Positions 42,665-54,959 of a DNA stretch of 64,000 bases are shown here, one piece after another. Origin of the DNA: Diplolepis rosae. Its lineage: Eukaryota; Arthropoda; Insecta; Hymenoptera; Diplolepididae. The notes under the pieces are model-generated. The model saw nothing but the letters and a program-made list of their open reading frames with translations, had not been told where the DNA came from and ran no database searches. A program made the position numbers and the translations under genes. The stretch's first letter is position 1. Each line of letters begins with the position of its first letter. Location: assembly GCA_030998225.1 (NCBI GenBank), contig JAPYXD010000686.1:3100001-3164000 (forward strand), in the 5' to 3' direction.

Positions 42665-43539
42665 TCAGATGCATAACTAAGTTTCCGCTGTTTGTCAATA
42701 GATGGCTCCAGTAGTAAGTGCTGGTAGATTTTGACATATCCAAAACGTTATGAACCCAGCTTAGACATATAGTAAACAAACCGTTTTAACACATTAGTGA
42801 TTTTGTTTTGGCGTTATATACTTTTGGTTGTGTGAAAATGTCTGATTTTGTGTCAAATAATCGTCATTTGCGGGAACTGTTGGTTTTCTTCTTTTATTAA
42901 AAAAAAAGCGGCTGAAGCGCATCGAGAGCTCCAAAAAGTTTACGGAAATGCTGCTCTCAGCGAAACAACAAGCCGTGATTGGTTCTTTTAATTCAAAGAC
43001 GGTGATTTCGATGTTGACGACCGTCCGCGTTAAGGAAGGCCAAAAAGCTACAAATATGCTGATGTTATTTATTATGAGCTGTTAAAATAGAACGAAACCA
43101 TCATTGTGGGGCACTGCGCAAAAAACGGCCACAGTACGAGCAGAGGCACGAAAAAGTGATTCTACAGCATGACAAAGCTCGGCCTCACGTTGCCAAATTT
43201 GTTAAAATCTGCCTGGAATCGCTCAAATGGGAAGTCCTACCCCACCCGCCGTATTCCCTAGATATTGCGCCGTCCGGTTATTACCTTTTCCGGTCGATAG
43301 CACATGGTCTGGCTGATCAGCAGTTCGCTCATATAAAGACATCGAAAAATGGCTTAATTCGTCCATAGCCTCAAAAGATGAATACTTTTACCGTAACGGT
43401 ATTCGAGCTCTACCTGAAAGATTGCCAAAGGTTGTATCTAACGATGGTCAATACTTTGAATGATTCATTTTTAACCATTTTTTCACAATAAAGTTGCATT
43501 TTCATAAAAAAAACAGCGGGTAATTAGTTACGCACCTGA
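42665..43539 (+). mobile_element. deleted mariner, copy 1
   Basis: Ends TCAGATGCATAACTAAG and, inverted, TCAGGTGCGTAACTAAT, with TA at 42663-42664 and 43540-43541. Transposase starts MSDFVSNNRHLRELL at about 42838 with stops. It jumps from GRPKSYK to VIYYELLK, losing the helix-turn-helix to first-Asp region. The second and third catalytic blocks (QHDKARPH, SLDIAPSGYY) remain in 43156-43368. Irritans-like by its ends. Confidence 0.88.
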
Positions 43540-43541
43540 TA

Positions 43542-44280
43542 TTTTTGGAATGTCTTTTTATGTAAGCATTTTTTGGAAAAATTAGTTTTTTGATCCCATC
43601 ATTACATATAAACCCTTGAAGCAGTATTGGAAAGCAAAGGAGCCGAACAATAATGACATAAAAAAATAGTACTCAGTTGAGCGTTCATCGACAACACGAC
43701 TTGGAGACTGTCAACATATCAACAAAAATGAAGAACATATCCTCCAGACATCCCTAAATGAATTCTCCCAAATGTTTTGGAAAGAGCAAGTTCAACACAC
43801 GTTAAGAAAACATTATATTTTTGTTATCATTAATTAGGAAAAATAGGATCGAGAACGAATCACACATAAGCACAGATAATGGGTAAGATTTATTTTATTT
43901 ATTTATTTTCAGCTTCAAAGATTTGTTTACTGTCGGCATACGCAAATGTTTCGCCGATGTTAAATAATTTTTGTTTTTTAAGGTATGCATGTTTGATGGT
44001 CTTTACTAAGAAATAAAATAAATACAAAATACTGACCACACTCCAGTATTATTTGTGCCTCAATTTTGTCTTCCTCAAGAAAAGAATATTTCCAAATATA
44101 GTTACGAACCATACTTTTACATCAAGTTCAATTAGTTCGGAAAATCTTAGAAGCCAATAAAAATATAGTGAGAGTGAAACTGTGACGTACCATTTAGTAC
44201 GTGGTGACTATGGAAGAAATTTTCTATAATTCCCCGTAATAACTGAGTTAAGAATAACTATTTTGACATAATTATCTTAC
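43542..44280. other. stonedB intron sequence
   Basis: No gene. The donor GT of the following stonedB intron is at 44280-44279 on the minus strand. Confidence 0.5.
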
Positions 44281-44808
44281 CGTCACTAGAAGTATCCATG
44301 GCGATGGAACCACTTGCAAATGGGTCGTAAATAGTGCTTGTGCTAACATTTGATTCAGCAGCTTTATCAAATTTTGATGCAAAAGCATCGAAAGTATCAT
44401 AAATTTCATTCTTAGCAGTAGAGCTATTAATTTTATTGTGACAATGAACATCGTCTTTTAAAAATTCAGCATTACTCATGCCTATCTTTTTTACTCCCTT
44501 ATCTTGAAGGGTAGATGCCGTTGCTGCGATGGTAAAAAGAGATTCGTCAAGAACACTTAATGGAGTAAGAGTTCCGAATGGAGGAGACTGCACTTCAGTT
44601 GCTCTAAAATATTCATTTTTTTCCTCTATGAAAGGTGAATTCAATATTTCTTCTGAAGTTAAAATATTTGCAGAAGATTCATTAAGCATCTCAGTTGTTG
44701 CTAAGTCCTCACAAGATTCAATTTCTAACGACTTGTTTTTGTTCAAATTTATTGACGTAACCAGTGTTTTTGGTGCCGAAGAATCCTGCACAGTTTCTTT
44801 TGCACACG
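44281..44808 (-). CDS. stnB: stonedB exon 2
   Basis: Open minus-strand exon of 528 nt. The acceptor TTTTTATTTTTTAG ends at 44809. The donor is GACG|GTAAGA at 44281/44280. It begins with two bases that complete the codon left by exon 1, and ends with one base of the next codon, so it is a symmetric phase-1 exon. It encodes Ser/Thr/Glu-rich disordered sequence with YDTFDAFASKFDKAAESNV and YDPFASGS, endocytic adaptor-type motifs like those in the N-terminal half of StonedB. The in-frame Met upstream of the acceptor is intronic. The stonin and mu-homology domains should follow in later exons, not found to the left. Confidence 0.75.
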
Positions 44809-45584
44809 CTAAAAAATAAAAATGTTTCTGAGCGTAAAATTGACTCAAATCCGGATAAATTCTGAAATAATTTCAAGACAACCATAAGAGTAATCTTAAA
44901 TATTTCAGAACATATTTTTGTATTTAGTTAAAATACCTTTAAGAAACCGTCAATATTGTACTAAATATACATCTTATTGCAATGTAGAATATGATTTTAA
45001 ACAGCAATAATTAAGGTGATGGATGCAATAACTCAGCGCTCAAAAACATGTAAAAGTATTGTCCACTCGGGAGAATCGATCGCTGAAAAAAAGCGGGTTC
45101 ACATGTAAATTGCAATCTATCCTCATATTCCTCTAGTTTCAGCTGATATTTTGTTCTGATTGAACTTTTTAATGTGACGATTATTATTCAAGATAATGAA
45201 TAAAAACGTACAAAATTTTTCGATTGAAAATAGATGTTTTCTAAAACGTAACTCACGATTACTTGACCGTATGTTGATAGAAATGCTTGAAATTTTTATT
45301 GGTGGTTTCGCAATGTATATGCGATGCCTACAAGCAACGTACTTTGTTTTAAAAAGTGATATATTTATTTAAAGAAATGGTATAGTGTTACCCTCCATAG
45401 TGAATATTATAAAAGATGTTGGTTTGTGATTGATGAGGGTAAAATATAAGGAAGAAAACTCTTTATTGTGTCAAAATTGTAGCGACGTTTCGTTGACTAT
45501 GGGTTTCCCAACCTCATCAGGCTTCATTGAATTAACAACATCAAATAGTATAAAGTTGTTTCACACAAAAAAATATAAAAAAGT

Positions 45585-45735
45585 CTGCCGGCTTCGCGGG
45601 CACATTCTCACCGCGCGCTTCGCTCGCAAGTTTAAGCGCGCCTAGGGCGCGCGATTCGATCGTCGCGCTTCGCGCTCCGTTCTTTCTGGACCTCGCGCTA
45701 CGCGCTCGGTCTTGTGCTCTTCGCATACATTTAAT
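45585..45735. repeat. CpG-rich hairpin cluster
   Basis: A GC-rich island of about 150 bp in AT-rich DNA, with GCGCGCTTCGCTCGC, CGCGCTTCGCGCTCC and CGCGCTACGCGCTCG units. Another unit lies at 45908-45930. Each GCG-CTTC-CGC core can fold on itself. Confidence 0.75.
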
Positions 45736-46029
45736 TTTATTTCTTATAATTTGATACTGAAGCTCAAACCAATTTTATAATAATATTACAGATGATGTGA
45801 ATTACACATTTTCTCAAAGCCACTCTATTTCTTTTTGAATTTAAGTGAAACAGGAGATTCAATTTACTTAAGGCTCTATCAGCCTTAAGGAACACATTCT
45901 CATCATGACGCTCGCGCTTCGCGCTCGATTTTCTGCATGCATTTCAGTAACTTTTTAATAAATTACATGATTATTGATAAATTTATTTTCTTCTAAATAT
46001 CTCATAAAGGAAAAACAATCGTAGACTTT

Positions 46030-46995
46030 AATTAAGGAAACGATTTTGCAGAACAACGCTTATTTCGTATCTCACATATTTTGGTGAAAAAAATCGAATT
46101 TTTTCAATATTAAAAATCAAAACATAAAATATACATCCTGTCCCGAAATGTCTTAATGAGAATTTGTAAACCTCATTTAGGCAAACAATTTTCCATATAA
46201 ACGTTTTTTTTTGTATCTCACATATTTTGTCTAAAAAATGGAATTTTTGAATTTTAATCGTATTTTTTGGAATTGAAACGAAAAATATATGTTTTATCAG
46301 AAACTGCTTCAGACAAAATTTGTAGATCTTTTTGAAGCGAACAACTTTGTATTCTTACGTTTTTTCGTATTTCGAATATTATTGTTAAAAAATTGAATTT
46401 TGGATTTTCAATAGTTTTTTTTTAATTAAAAAGAAAAATATGCATCTTATGAAAAAATGTTATAATTCAAATTTGTAGGTCTTTAGGTAGATAATAATAA
46501 TGTGTTATAACGTTTTTTCGTATCTCGTATAATTTAACTGGAAAATGGAATTTTGATATTGACTTTTTTCGAATTTGAATATGCTGTAAAATTTCTAATT
46601 TTGATTTAATCAAAAAATGTTATCATGATAATTTGTAGAGATTTATGAGCACTATCAAAAACCAGTATTGAAATTTTTGATTTTTTCAAAAGATTATTTT
46701 CAAAAACACAAAAGTAGTGCTCCATCCCTCAATTTTGATTGGATGTGGCTGGTTAACGAACTTGTCCTTACTTTTTCGGCTCCGATAAATTGTACCAAAG
46801 CTCAATTCAATATGATAATTCTATCGAGAGTTATGCCGCACACGACCTACAGACAGACAGACAGACACTTTCGTAAAAACCATTTTTTCTGACTCAGGGG
46901 GTCTCAAAATATAAAGATTTGATGAAAATTTCGAAAGTCATTTTTCACATAAAACCAATACCTTCTCATCCATGATGAGAATGTAAAAATTAACT
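46030..46995 (+). repeat. degenerate tandem repeats and LINE-like tail
   Basis: Four to five diverged units of roughly 130 bp, each with an ACGTTTTTTCGTATCTC-like core, AAAATGGAATTTT and AAATTTGTAG. Then ACAGACAGACAGACACTTTCG and an end AGAATGTAAAAAT that is also found alone at 39497. It looks like the 3' region of a non-LTR element. Confidence 0.6.
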
Positions 46996-48745
46996 TAATA
47001 TTGAAACATGCACAAAAATATCAAATTTTACCTATATAAAAGGAAGTTAACTCATGATGAGTAATGTCGAATAAATAAAATGATAATAAAAACAATGATT
47101 TTAGTTAATAAAATGACATGATGTCATGGATTCGACGAAACTTTATCTACTAAATTATTACATTGTAACCGTTAACTTAAAATATTGACAGAAGTTATTA
47201 TAAACACAGAATTTGAAATGTAAATAGACATCAGCTAGAAATCAATCATGAATTTAATCTATTGAGTAATGAAAAATAAATTCTATCCAAAGTAAATATA
47301 TCTTCTTTTTTAATAATACTAAATTTATTAAATTTTATGTGGATCATCTCTGATGTTAATCTTTTCTGAAAGTCAGAGACATATTTAACAATCTCAGTAT
47401 TTTCCGAATCAAATTCATGTTTAAATTCTAAATGATGTTCACAGACTATGGATACACTGTTTTTTTATTTTTGTGTTCATTAATACGAACTCTTAATGCT
47501 CTCTTGGATTCACCAATATAAGTTGCAGGGCCATTTTTACAATTAAATTTGTACACAATATTAGTTTGTTCCCATTTGTTCGTGGAGTCCTTACCTAATT
47601 TTATTATTTATTTCAAAGTTTTGTTCACCACAGGGATAGTTGAAATATTATATTTTTTGTAAATATTTGAGAATTTAGTGAAGTTTGTTATGTTGTATGG
47701 TAAGCCTACCTTTGGTTGATGTCTGTATAAATCTGAACGGTTTTTTTTATTTAAAGAATTTTTTAAAGAATTTTTATAGATGAAGCTATTCGGATAATCA
47801 TTGTTTGCTAACATTTGCTTCAAGATCTTCAAATTGGGGTCATGGAACATTTTGTGAGATAAAGATATCGCTTGGTCAATTAAGTTATAAACAATATTTT
47901 TTTCTGATAAATTGGATGATTAAAAAAATAATTGATTGGTCTATTTGATGAGGTAGGCTTTTGAAACTAATTAGAAATAATTTTCTTTTCTTTTATAATT
48001 AATGACAAGTTCAGGAAGTTAATTTGATTATTTTGTTGCACTTCAAAGGTGAATTGTAAGTTATCATCTTGTGAATTAAGAATATTGAGAATCAAATCAA
48101 TGAATTGGTTCTGTACACACAGAATAGTGTCATCTACAAATCTGTAATAAAATGCAGGAGAGTAGTTATGTTTATCTTTTAAAATTAGTAGGCAATCATT
48201 TTCTAAATCATCCATACCAATATCTGCCAATAGAGGTGAAATTGGTGAGCCCATTGGAGCACCAAAAATTTGCAAATAAGCATTATTGTCAAAGGTAAAT
48301 TATGTGTTTTCAAAAAGAAATTTAGTGCAATTTATGAAATAATACAATAATAAAGCCTGATGAGGCTGGCAAACCCATGGCTAATGAAACGTCGCTATAA
48401 TTTTGACACAATGAAGAGTTTTCTTTTTTACATTTTACCCTCATCGATTGCAAACCAACATCTTTTGTGATAAATTAATTGATTTTCGATAACAAATCAA
48501 TTCTGAGAACAATTTTCAAATACTTTCGGTACCAAAAAGTACCATCAAATAAATTGTGCATTTCTTAATATCTATACACTGTTCATTGCTTGTGCCAAGT
48601 ACTGCTAAAACTAGAAGAATGCGAGGATAGCTTTTATTTTACATTTGGACCACCTTTTTTCAGCGATCGATTTTTCCGAGTGGACAATACTTTTACATTT
48701 TTTCGAACGCTAAGTGAGTTATTGCATCCATCACCTCAATTAACA

Positions 48746-49081
48746 AACCGTGATATTTTACTACACATGCCATAAAAATGGGGCCGTTTAGTTTCGATAT
48801 GTTACATGAACATAGGATCGTATTGGAATTTGAAAACTGCAAATCATAGTGGAATAATCTGTAGGGATAGAAACTTTATGCTTTATGCATAAAAGCATTA
48901 TCAGATAAAAATATTATTTAAAGCTAAAATTATCTGGGAGGTATTAGGTGATCTTTTTTTTCAAATTGTTGACAGCATTTCAAAATACGCTGCACAGTTG
49001 AAAGCAGCATACTACAAACTCAGCATAAATGCCGCATAATTTGCTGAAATTCGAAGTCATCATATTGAAAATATGCAAAAG
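48746..49081. other. no gene recognised
   Basis: AT-rich intron DNA. Confidence 0.5.
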
Positions 49082-50550
49082 CCCATAAAACAATCTTGGG
49101 CCAGACTTGCTTTAAACTTGATCAAGAATCATGGGAGGTCTTGCTCAAGTCTTGCGTAAATCTGTTTCCGCCCGGAGCGTTGAATCTTGAGCAAGATTCT
49201 TGAGTAAGAACGTGCTCAAGACTTGACCAAGTTATGCTAAAGAATCTTGTGATTTTCGTTCCATGTAGAAATCAAGACTCTTGATCAAATCTTGAGCAAG
49301 CTTGGTCAAGATTTGCCCAAGAGCCGAGACTTCTCTATAGCGAGGAAGTCAAGATTCTTGCTGTAATCTTGGACAAGTCTTAACAATGAAAATATGTGGT
49401 GAAACTTCAGTGTCTTTTTCTCTAGATTTGCTCGAATTGCTCGAAATTTTCAAAAAATTGCTGGGACTTTTTTGTATCCGTAAGTTGATAAAAAAATTAT
49501 TTTTAATTTTTATAATGTTTCACTTTGATTATAAATGTATATATTTCATTTGTAAAATTATTATTTGATTGAAAATCATTTTTTCAATGATTAAAAAATC
49601 AAAGGAAAATTGTATAAATAAAAAAATTCCAATTATGCAAATGAACGTCATAATTTTTTTATTAGCAACATACTAATTTAAAAAATATATATTGACAAAT
49701 CGACTTTATTGGTTGAAATAGGTTTGCCAAAAAATTAATAATTTTACAGTGAAACTTAATAACGAGCGATTGAAGGTACATTGAGCAGCATCTTATTATA
49801 TAATATTTGTAACATGTAACCAGGGCAACCTCGTTGCGATGACAATCGCTAACTACTCGATTAATAACAACTGTGATATACTAACCTGATTTACGAAAAA
49901 ATGCTCCTTTACATTTAATAACTTCGAACCTTGAATAGCTTACGTGCTATCAAAAAAGTGATTACAGATGCATATGTACACATGCACTCACACTGTTATA
50001 CATGTATTGAGTACGGCACGAGCGAGACCAATTTTAATAATTGATTAAAAACGCTTTCAATACTATTTTGTATTATGCAATTCGAATATATAATTTTTAT
50101 CGTAAAGTGCAATGTTATTTTTTTTCTAACTATTTAGTGATATTATTACTTTTGAGAAAATTATATAAATATATAGAAAGAAAATTATCCAATGCTTCAT
50201 CAAATATTGCTCAAGAAATACATCAAGAATCTTGCGCAAGATTTGACATTCTGATGCTCACGAGAGAGCTATAAAACATCCATAATCTTGAGCAAAACTT
50301 GACAAAGTATAACTCACGATAAATGCCAAGAATCTTGTTCAAGATCGTGGCTTTTCTGTTTCCGCCTCTGGATTGAATCTTGCTCAAGATTCTTGAGCTA
50401 GTATTGCTGAAGAAATAACCAAGACTAGAGCTCTACGTAGCAATGTCATAGAACAATGTACAAAACTTGTGCAAGACTTGCTCAAGAATATTGAGGAAGA
50501 AATCTTGAGTGAATCTGGCGATTCTCTATTGCAAGATTTGGTTTTATGGG
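49082..50550. mobile_element. non-autonomous TIR element with subterminal repeats
   Basis: Ends CCCATAAAACAATCTTG and, inverted, CCCATAAAACCAAATCTTG. About 300-370 bp inside each end is dense with variants of CTTGAGCAAGATTCTTG. The middle is AT-rich with no transposase. Target duplication not clear. Confidence 0.7.
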
Positions 50551-50734
50551 AGTGTCAATAATCTTAACCAGTTTGACATTCAATCGAAAAATTTTAAGGT
50601 CAGTTCAACCTTTTAGCTGCGGGGGTGGTCGATATATCGACCGCTCAAGAGGAACAAAATATTTAATGTTTTTAGGCCAAGTTTGATTTTTTGAATACGT
50701 AAAAAATAGTTTTGAAATTCCTCGAAACGATGAC

Positions 50735-50880
50735 CGAGCACCCCAAACGTGAGAGGCAAAGGGACTCACGTTACTGGAGCACCCCAAATGTGAAAGGCAA
50801 GGGGAGTCACGATAATCAAGCACCCTAAAAGCAACAGAACTTACTACGTCCACGTCGTTGTTTTCGGCTAACGCTAAAAG
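50735..50880 (+). repeat. hairpin repeat copy c and MITE empty site
   Basis: CGTGAGAGGCAAAGGGACTCACG, then GAGCACCCCAAATGTGAAAGG..., then AACAGAACTTACTACGTCCACG. It matches 4140-4242 plus 4882-4940 without the MITE; the single TA is at 50845-50846. Confidence 0.8.
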
Positions 50881-51430
50881 TGAGTAAAAGGTGTTCATGT
50901 GCCTCCGGCGCGTAAGCTCGTTTTTTTCGCTACAGTTGACAGTAGCGCAATGTTGTGCATTGCGCTACAGAAGAATGAAATATAAAAATTGAACTGCGCG
51001 TGCGCCTACAGCCATACAGAGGAGCACAATCTTCTTCCTCTTCGTACAGCGTCAGCACCCTACTGATAAAGCCTTGTACATTTGAGCTGCGCATGCTCTA
51101 TTACAACACGCTACTACTACACAAGATCGATAAAATCAAAATGGCTGGGACTAGTCGCGAATTATCAAGTGTAATGGAAGAAAATTGTTTTCAGCTTCTC
51201 TACTACATATTTGAAGTGCCACCAAACACTGATCACTAGATTTCACTGAAAAAAATATATATCCACCTTAAAATCACCTTAAAATTTGCAGCTGAAGGCC
51301 AAAATGGTCAAAATTATTGACACTTTTGTATATTATCTACTTGCTAATGTTACCTTTAACGTTTATAATTCCCAAATACCTCCAAAATTCGAATAAGCAG
51401 CTTATGACCACTCTTTAACAATTTGACCTT
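50881..51430. other. no gene recognised
   Basis: Mixed sequence. The 79-codon plus frame at 51000-51239 has no recognisable domain. Confidence 0.45.
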
Positions 51431-54190
51431 GATTGTACCTTCTCCAAGAGGGAACTAAAACTAACAATTTAAAACTAAAACAATTTTTCGCGTGTCCCTC
51501 CCTATTAACTACCTGAGAGACACCTAAAGGTCGTTCGGTAAAATGTTAATTGTTTAGCAGAATCTAGAAACTTCAAGGAATTTTACTGTGGAAAAATGCC
51601 TTTAAGTATAACCTATCATGCTGTCATAACAACCATTGTACTTTACTAAATCCGTTATCAAATTTATAGAATATTCTCCCTCTCTTTTTGTATCAGGCGT
51701 ACTTATTATTGGATCAAGATTCGTGGTTAATGCAAGAAGAAAAACACGATGGACAATACTGCGAATGAAACATAAGGTCCCGCTCTTTCACAATAAATGA
51801 TCAATTTTTGATAAAAAAGGCGGAAGCTTATTTGTACACCTGATAGATAACATCTCCATAAATTCTTTTTTCCCTTATTAATTTCAGGTTGCAAAATCTC
51901 AATATTATCCCAGTCAAAGTCATGATCAGCGTACTTCTTTCTAATATCAGATAAAACATTATAGTAATTACACTTTGTCCCACGATTCTTTTCGTGTTCT
52001 TCTACTTCAGTGTTCAGAAGTCTGCCTTTTTTGTCCCGCATAAGTCACTTTGTACTTTTTACGAATCAATTTATATACTACACCACTTTTTTCAAATCTA
52101 TTCAAGACTTCTTTACCCAAAGTTATAAGTGCTTCCATCCTAAACGGTATTCTGGAAATTGTATAAATTAAAATTTTTTTAACATAAACTGAATTGTATT
52201 TAAAATTTGACCAAAATATGGGAGAACAATAGTCTTACGTTCATCAAAGGCTTCAAATTGTTTATCTGTGCCTACACTATTACCCTTTCTACTTGTGACT
52301 TGTTCAATTCTAATTTTTACATGTTTTTTAATCAAATCTTGTGACTAGTCAATCATAAATAAATGTTTTCGAACAACATATAAATTTTCCGAACGGCACG
52401 ATTTATGAGACAAACTAACAGCTTTGTCAGCCAAATTTTCAATAATAGCGACTTTACTTTAAAAGGGATAACTTGATATGAATTTGAACAATCTACCATA
52501 ATATGTAATCTTTCTGTACTAATGGGACACTATTTTACCATTATCAAGTTTAATTATTTCCAACTCCAAAAAGTAATTCTTTTGTTTCTTCCCATTTCAT
52601 GGGTAAATTAAAATTTTGGGTGATAGTCGTTTAAAGTATCTAAAACTGTTTACAGTTCATTCAAAAGTACACATAATAATGTATCATCAACGCACCAAAA
52701 ATAAAAAGGCATAACAGAACCTATTACAAAACCAATCTTTTGTTTATAGAATTTACCAGTAAATTCAAATTTAGTAAAGTTCATGATAAAATCTAATCCT
52801 TTGAGAAACTCCTTTTCATCTAACTTTGTATGTGATTTCACTTTGATCTATATATTTGAAACAGCTTTTTTGACCAACTCTAACGGAATATTCGGAAACA
52901 TTGCAACAACATCTAAAGAAATCATCACATGACCGTCGTCAGGTATTGTATTTGTCACTATAATCTTTCGAATTCTTTAAATTTTGAATTATACTTTTGT
53001 TTGGACGTTGAGGGAAATTTAAGTTGGTAGTGATACAGGTTTGAATTTATTTTTGAATTTTATTGACTTGGATTATAGGTCAAAGTTGATAATTGCTTTA
53101 ATTTTGTTTAAATTTGCGTCAGACAATGTTTTTAAGTGGGATCACAACCAAATTTGGTACTAAAGCATTTGACAAAGTGAAAAAGGTCTGTTTTTGAGAG
53201 GTTTGGATTTGTTATGTCTTTTTATTTTCGGTATGTTGATGAAACTTTATTATGTGTACCTTTGGATAAACTGCAAACAATTACAGATACTTTCAACGGC
53301 TATTACCCAAGATTTTAATTTTCTTATGAAATGGAAAGAAACAATTGAATTAGTGTTTTGGACTTGAAAATAATTAAACTTGATAATGGTAAAATAGTGT
53401 CCAATTAGTACAGAAAGAGTACATATTCTGGTAGATTGTTACAATTTATATCAAGTCATCCCTTTTAAACATTTGATTGAAAAACATGTAAAAATTAGAA
53501 TTGAACAATTCAAAAGTAGAGAGGGTAGTGATGTAGACACAGATAAACAATTTTATGCCTTTGGTGAAAGTAAGACTGTTGTTCTTCCATATTTTGGTCA
53601 AATTTTAAATACAATTCAGTTTATGTTATGGAAATTTTTAATTTATACAATTTTCAGAATAGCGTTTAGGATGGAAACACTTATAACTTTGGGTAATGAC
53701 GTCTTGAATGGTTTTGAAAAAAGTGGTGTAGTATTTAAATTGATTTGTAAAAAGTACAAAGTGACTTATGCGGGACAAACAAGCAGACTTCAGAATACTA
53801 GAGTAAAAGAATACAAAAAGAATTTTGGAAGAAAGTGTAATTACCATAATGTTTTATCTGATCATAGAAAGGAATATTCTGATTATGACTTTGACTGGAA
53901 TAATATTGAGATTTTTCAATATGAAATTAATAATGGAAAAAGAGAATTTATGGAGATGTTATATATAGAAAAAGAGAGGGAGGATATTGTATAAATTTTA
54001 AAACGTATGGTACGGTGTTTGTTACGACAGTATGATGGGTTATATTTGAAGGCAATTTTTAACTGTGAAATTCTTTGAACCTTCTTCATTCTGCGAAGCA
54101 ATTAACATTTTATTGTATGACCCTTAGGGTTTCTCGGGTAGTTAATAGGGAGGGTCACGCAAAAAATTATTTTAGTTCCCTGTTGGCGTT
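51430..54190. mobile_element. two Penelope-like copies as a large inverted repeat
   Basis: The minus strand (52950 to 51480) and plus strand (52970 to 54190) encode the same PLE type in opposite directions. Minus: MNFTKFEFTGKFYKQKIGF, FWCVDDTLLCV, later a GIY-YIG region ending HDFDWDNIEILQPEINKGKK. Plus: FYFRYVDETLLCV, then the open frame 53473-53994 with GVVFKLICKKYKVTYAGQTS, a GIY-YIG endonuclease, and DFDWNNIEIFQYEINNGK. Both tails reach the matching words CTATTAACTACC / GGTAGTTAATAG. RT is broken in both. Confidence 0.78.
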
Positions 54191-54495
54191 CATGGAGAAG
54201 TTTCTACGTAACCCATAGAAGGTGATAGGTGACAGTTTTTTATTTTTTTTAGAATTTCAGCTTTAAAGAGGGTACTGGAAGAGCACTGAAACTTTGGCGG
54301 GTATTTCTTTTGATGTAGATTGTTTTGTGTAATAAAGACAAAAGAGGATAAGAGAAAGGAAAAGAAGGGAGGTGTTTTGGAAGGTTGCCTTCTTTTCCTT
54401 TCCTCCTTTTTTTGTTAGGTTTCTCGCAATTGTTTATTTTAAGAAGTATTTTTTTGTCCAATTTTAGTCGCTTTTATGTATTTCAAGGGTTTGTA

Positions 54496-54944
54496 CCCTA
54501 GCGGACCCGGGTGAGAGAATGGTCAGAGAAAACTCTGATCGTTCTCTGACCTCATATTAACTATAAAAACATAATACCTGTAATTCAAGGCAGTGCAGTG
54601 GTTGACATTGGCGGAACATCTCCACCGTCAAGGTTGACTATTAGTTGGAGTGAGACACAACTACCTTTTATCTCGCTTCTACCAATGTCCAAACCTAGCG
54701 GTGCAGACGTTCCGCCAATTGTGAACTGTACTGCCTTCAATGACAGGTATTATGTTTTTCTAGTTTTTATCGCTGAAAAATAAAATAATTGTATTTATTG
54801 CTACACCTTCTAATTCAAATTTCGCCCCAGAATAATAATTGCAATGCTTTTAATGTTTTGTTTACCGTTCTTAGCCGTTATAATGCGAGGTCAGAGTACG
54901 GTCAGAGAAAACTCTGACCGTTCTCTCACCCGGGTCCGTTAGGG
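54496..54944. mobile_element. MITE, 449 bp, with nested fold-back
   Basis: About 60-bp inverted ends CCCTAGCGGACCCGGGTGAG / CCCTAACGGACCCGGGTGAG, with TA on both sides (54494-54495, 54945-54946). Each end carries GGTCAGAG-AAAA-CTCTGACC, itself a hairpin. Inside, 54566-54660 and 54680-54770 form a second inverted repeat (ATAATACCTGT...ACAGGTATTAT). No coding capacity supported. Confidence 0.85.
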
Positions 54945-54959
54945 TACGGTTCCGAAGTC

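Larger units (their letters stand above)
45011..48745 (-). mobile_element. Penelope-like element with long inverted flanks
   Basis: Left (45011-45540) and right (48350-48745) flanks are inverted copies: TGATGGATGCAATAACTCA, AGTATTGTCCACTCGG, then GATGTTGGTTTG and CCTCATCAGGCTT. Between them the minus strand encodes PLE RT (GAPMGSPISPLLADIGMDDL, YYRFVDDTILCV, 48275-47967), a later part (47850-47608) and a GIY-YIG type endonuclease (YKFNCKNGPATYIGESKRA, about 47540-47480). Frames are broken. A LINE-like insertion occupies about 45570-46995. Confidence 0.8.

Noticed and set aside
44809..44848. Met upstream of stonedB exon 2 as a gene start
   Set aside because: It lies before a good splice acceptor whose phase fits exon 1, so it is intronic.
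45541..45726. Arg/Ala-rich minus frame
   Set aside because: Translation of the CpG hairpin repeats.
51000..51239. 79-codon plus frame
   Set aside because: No domain, no promoter or neighbour evidence.
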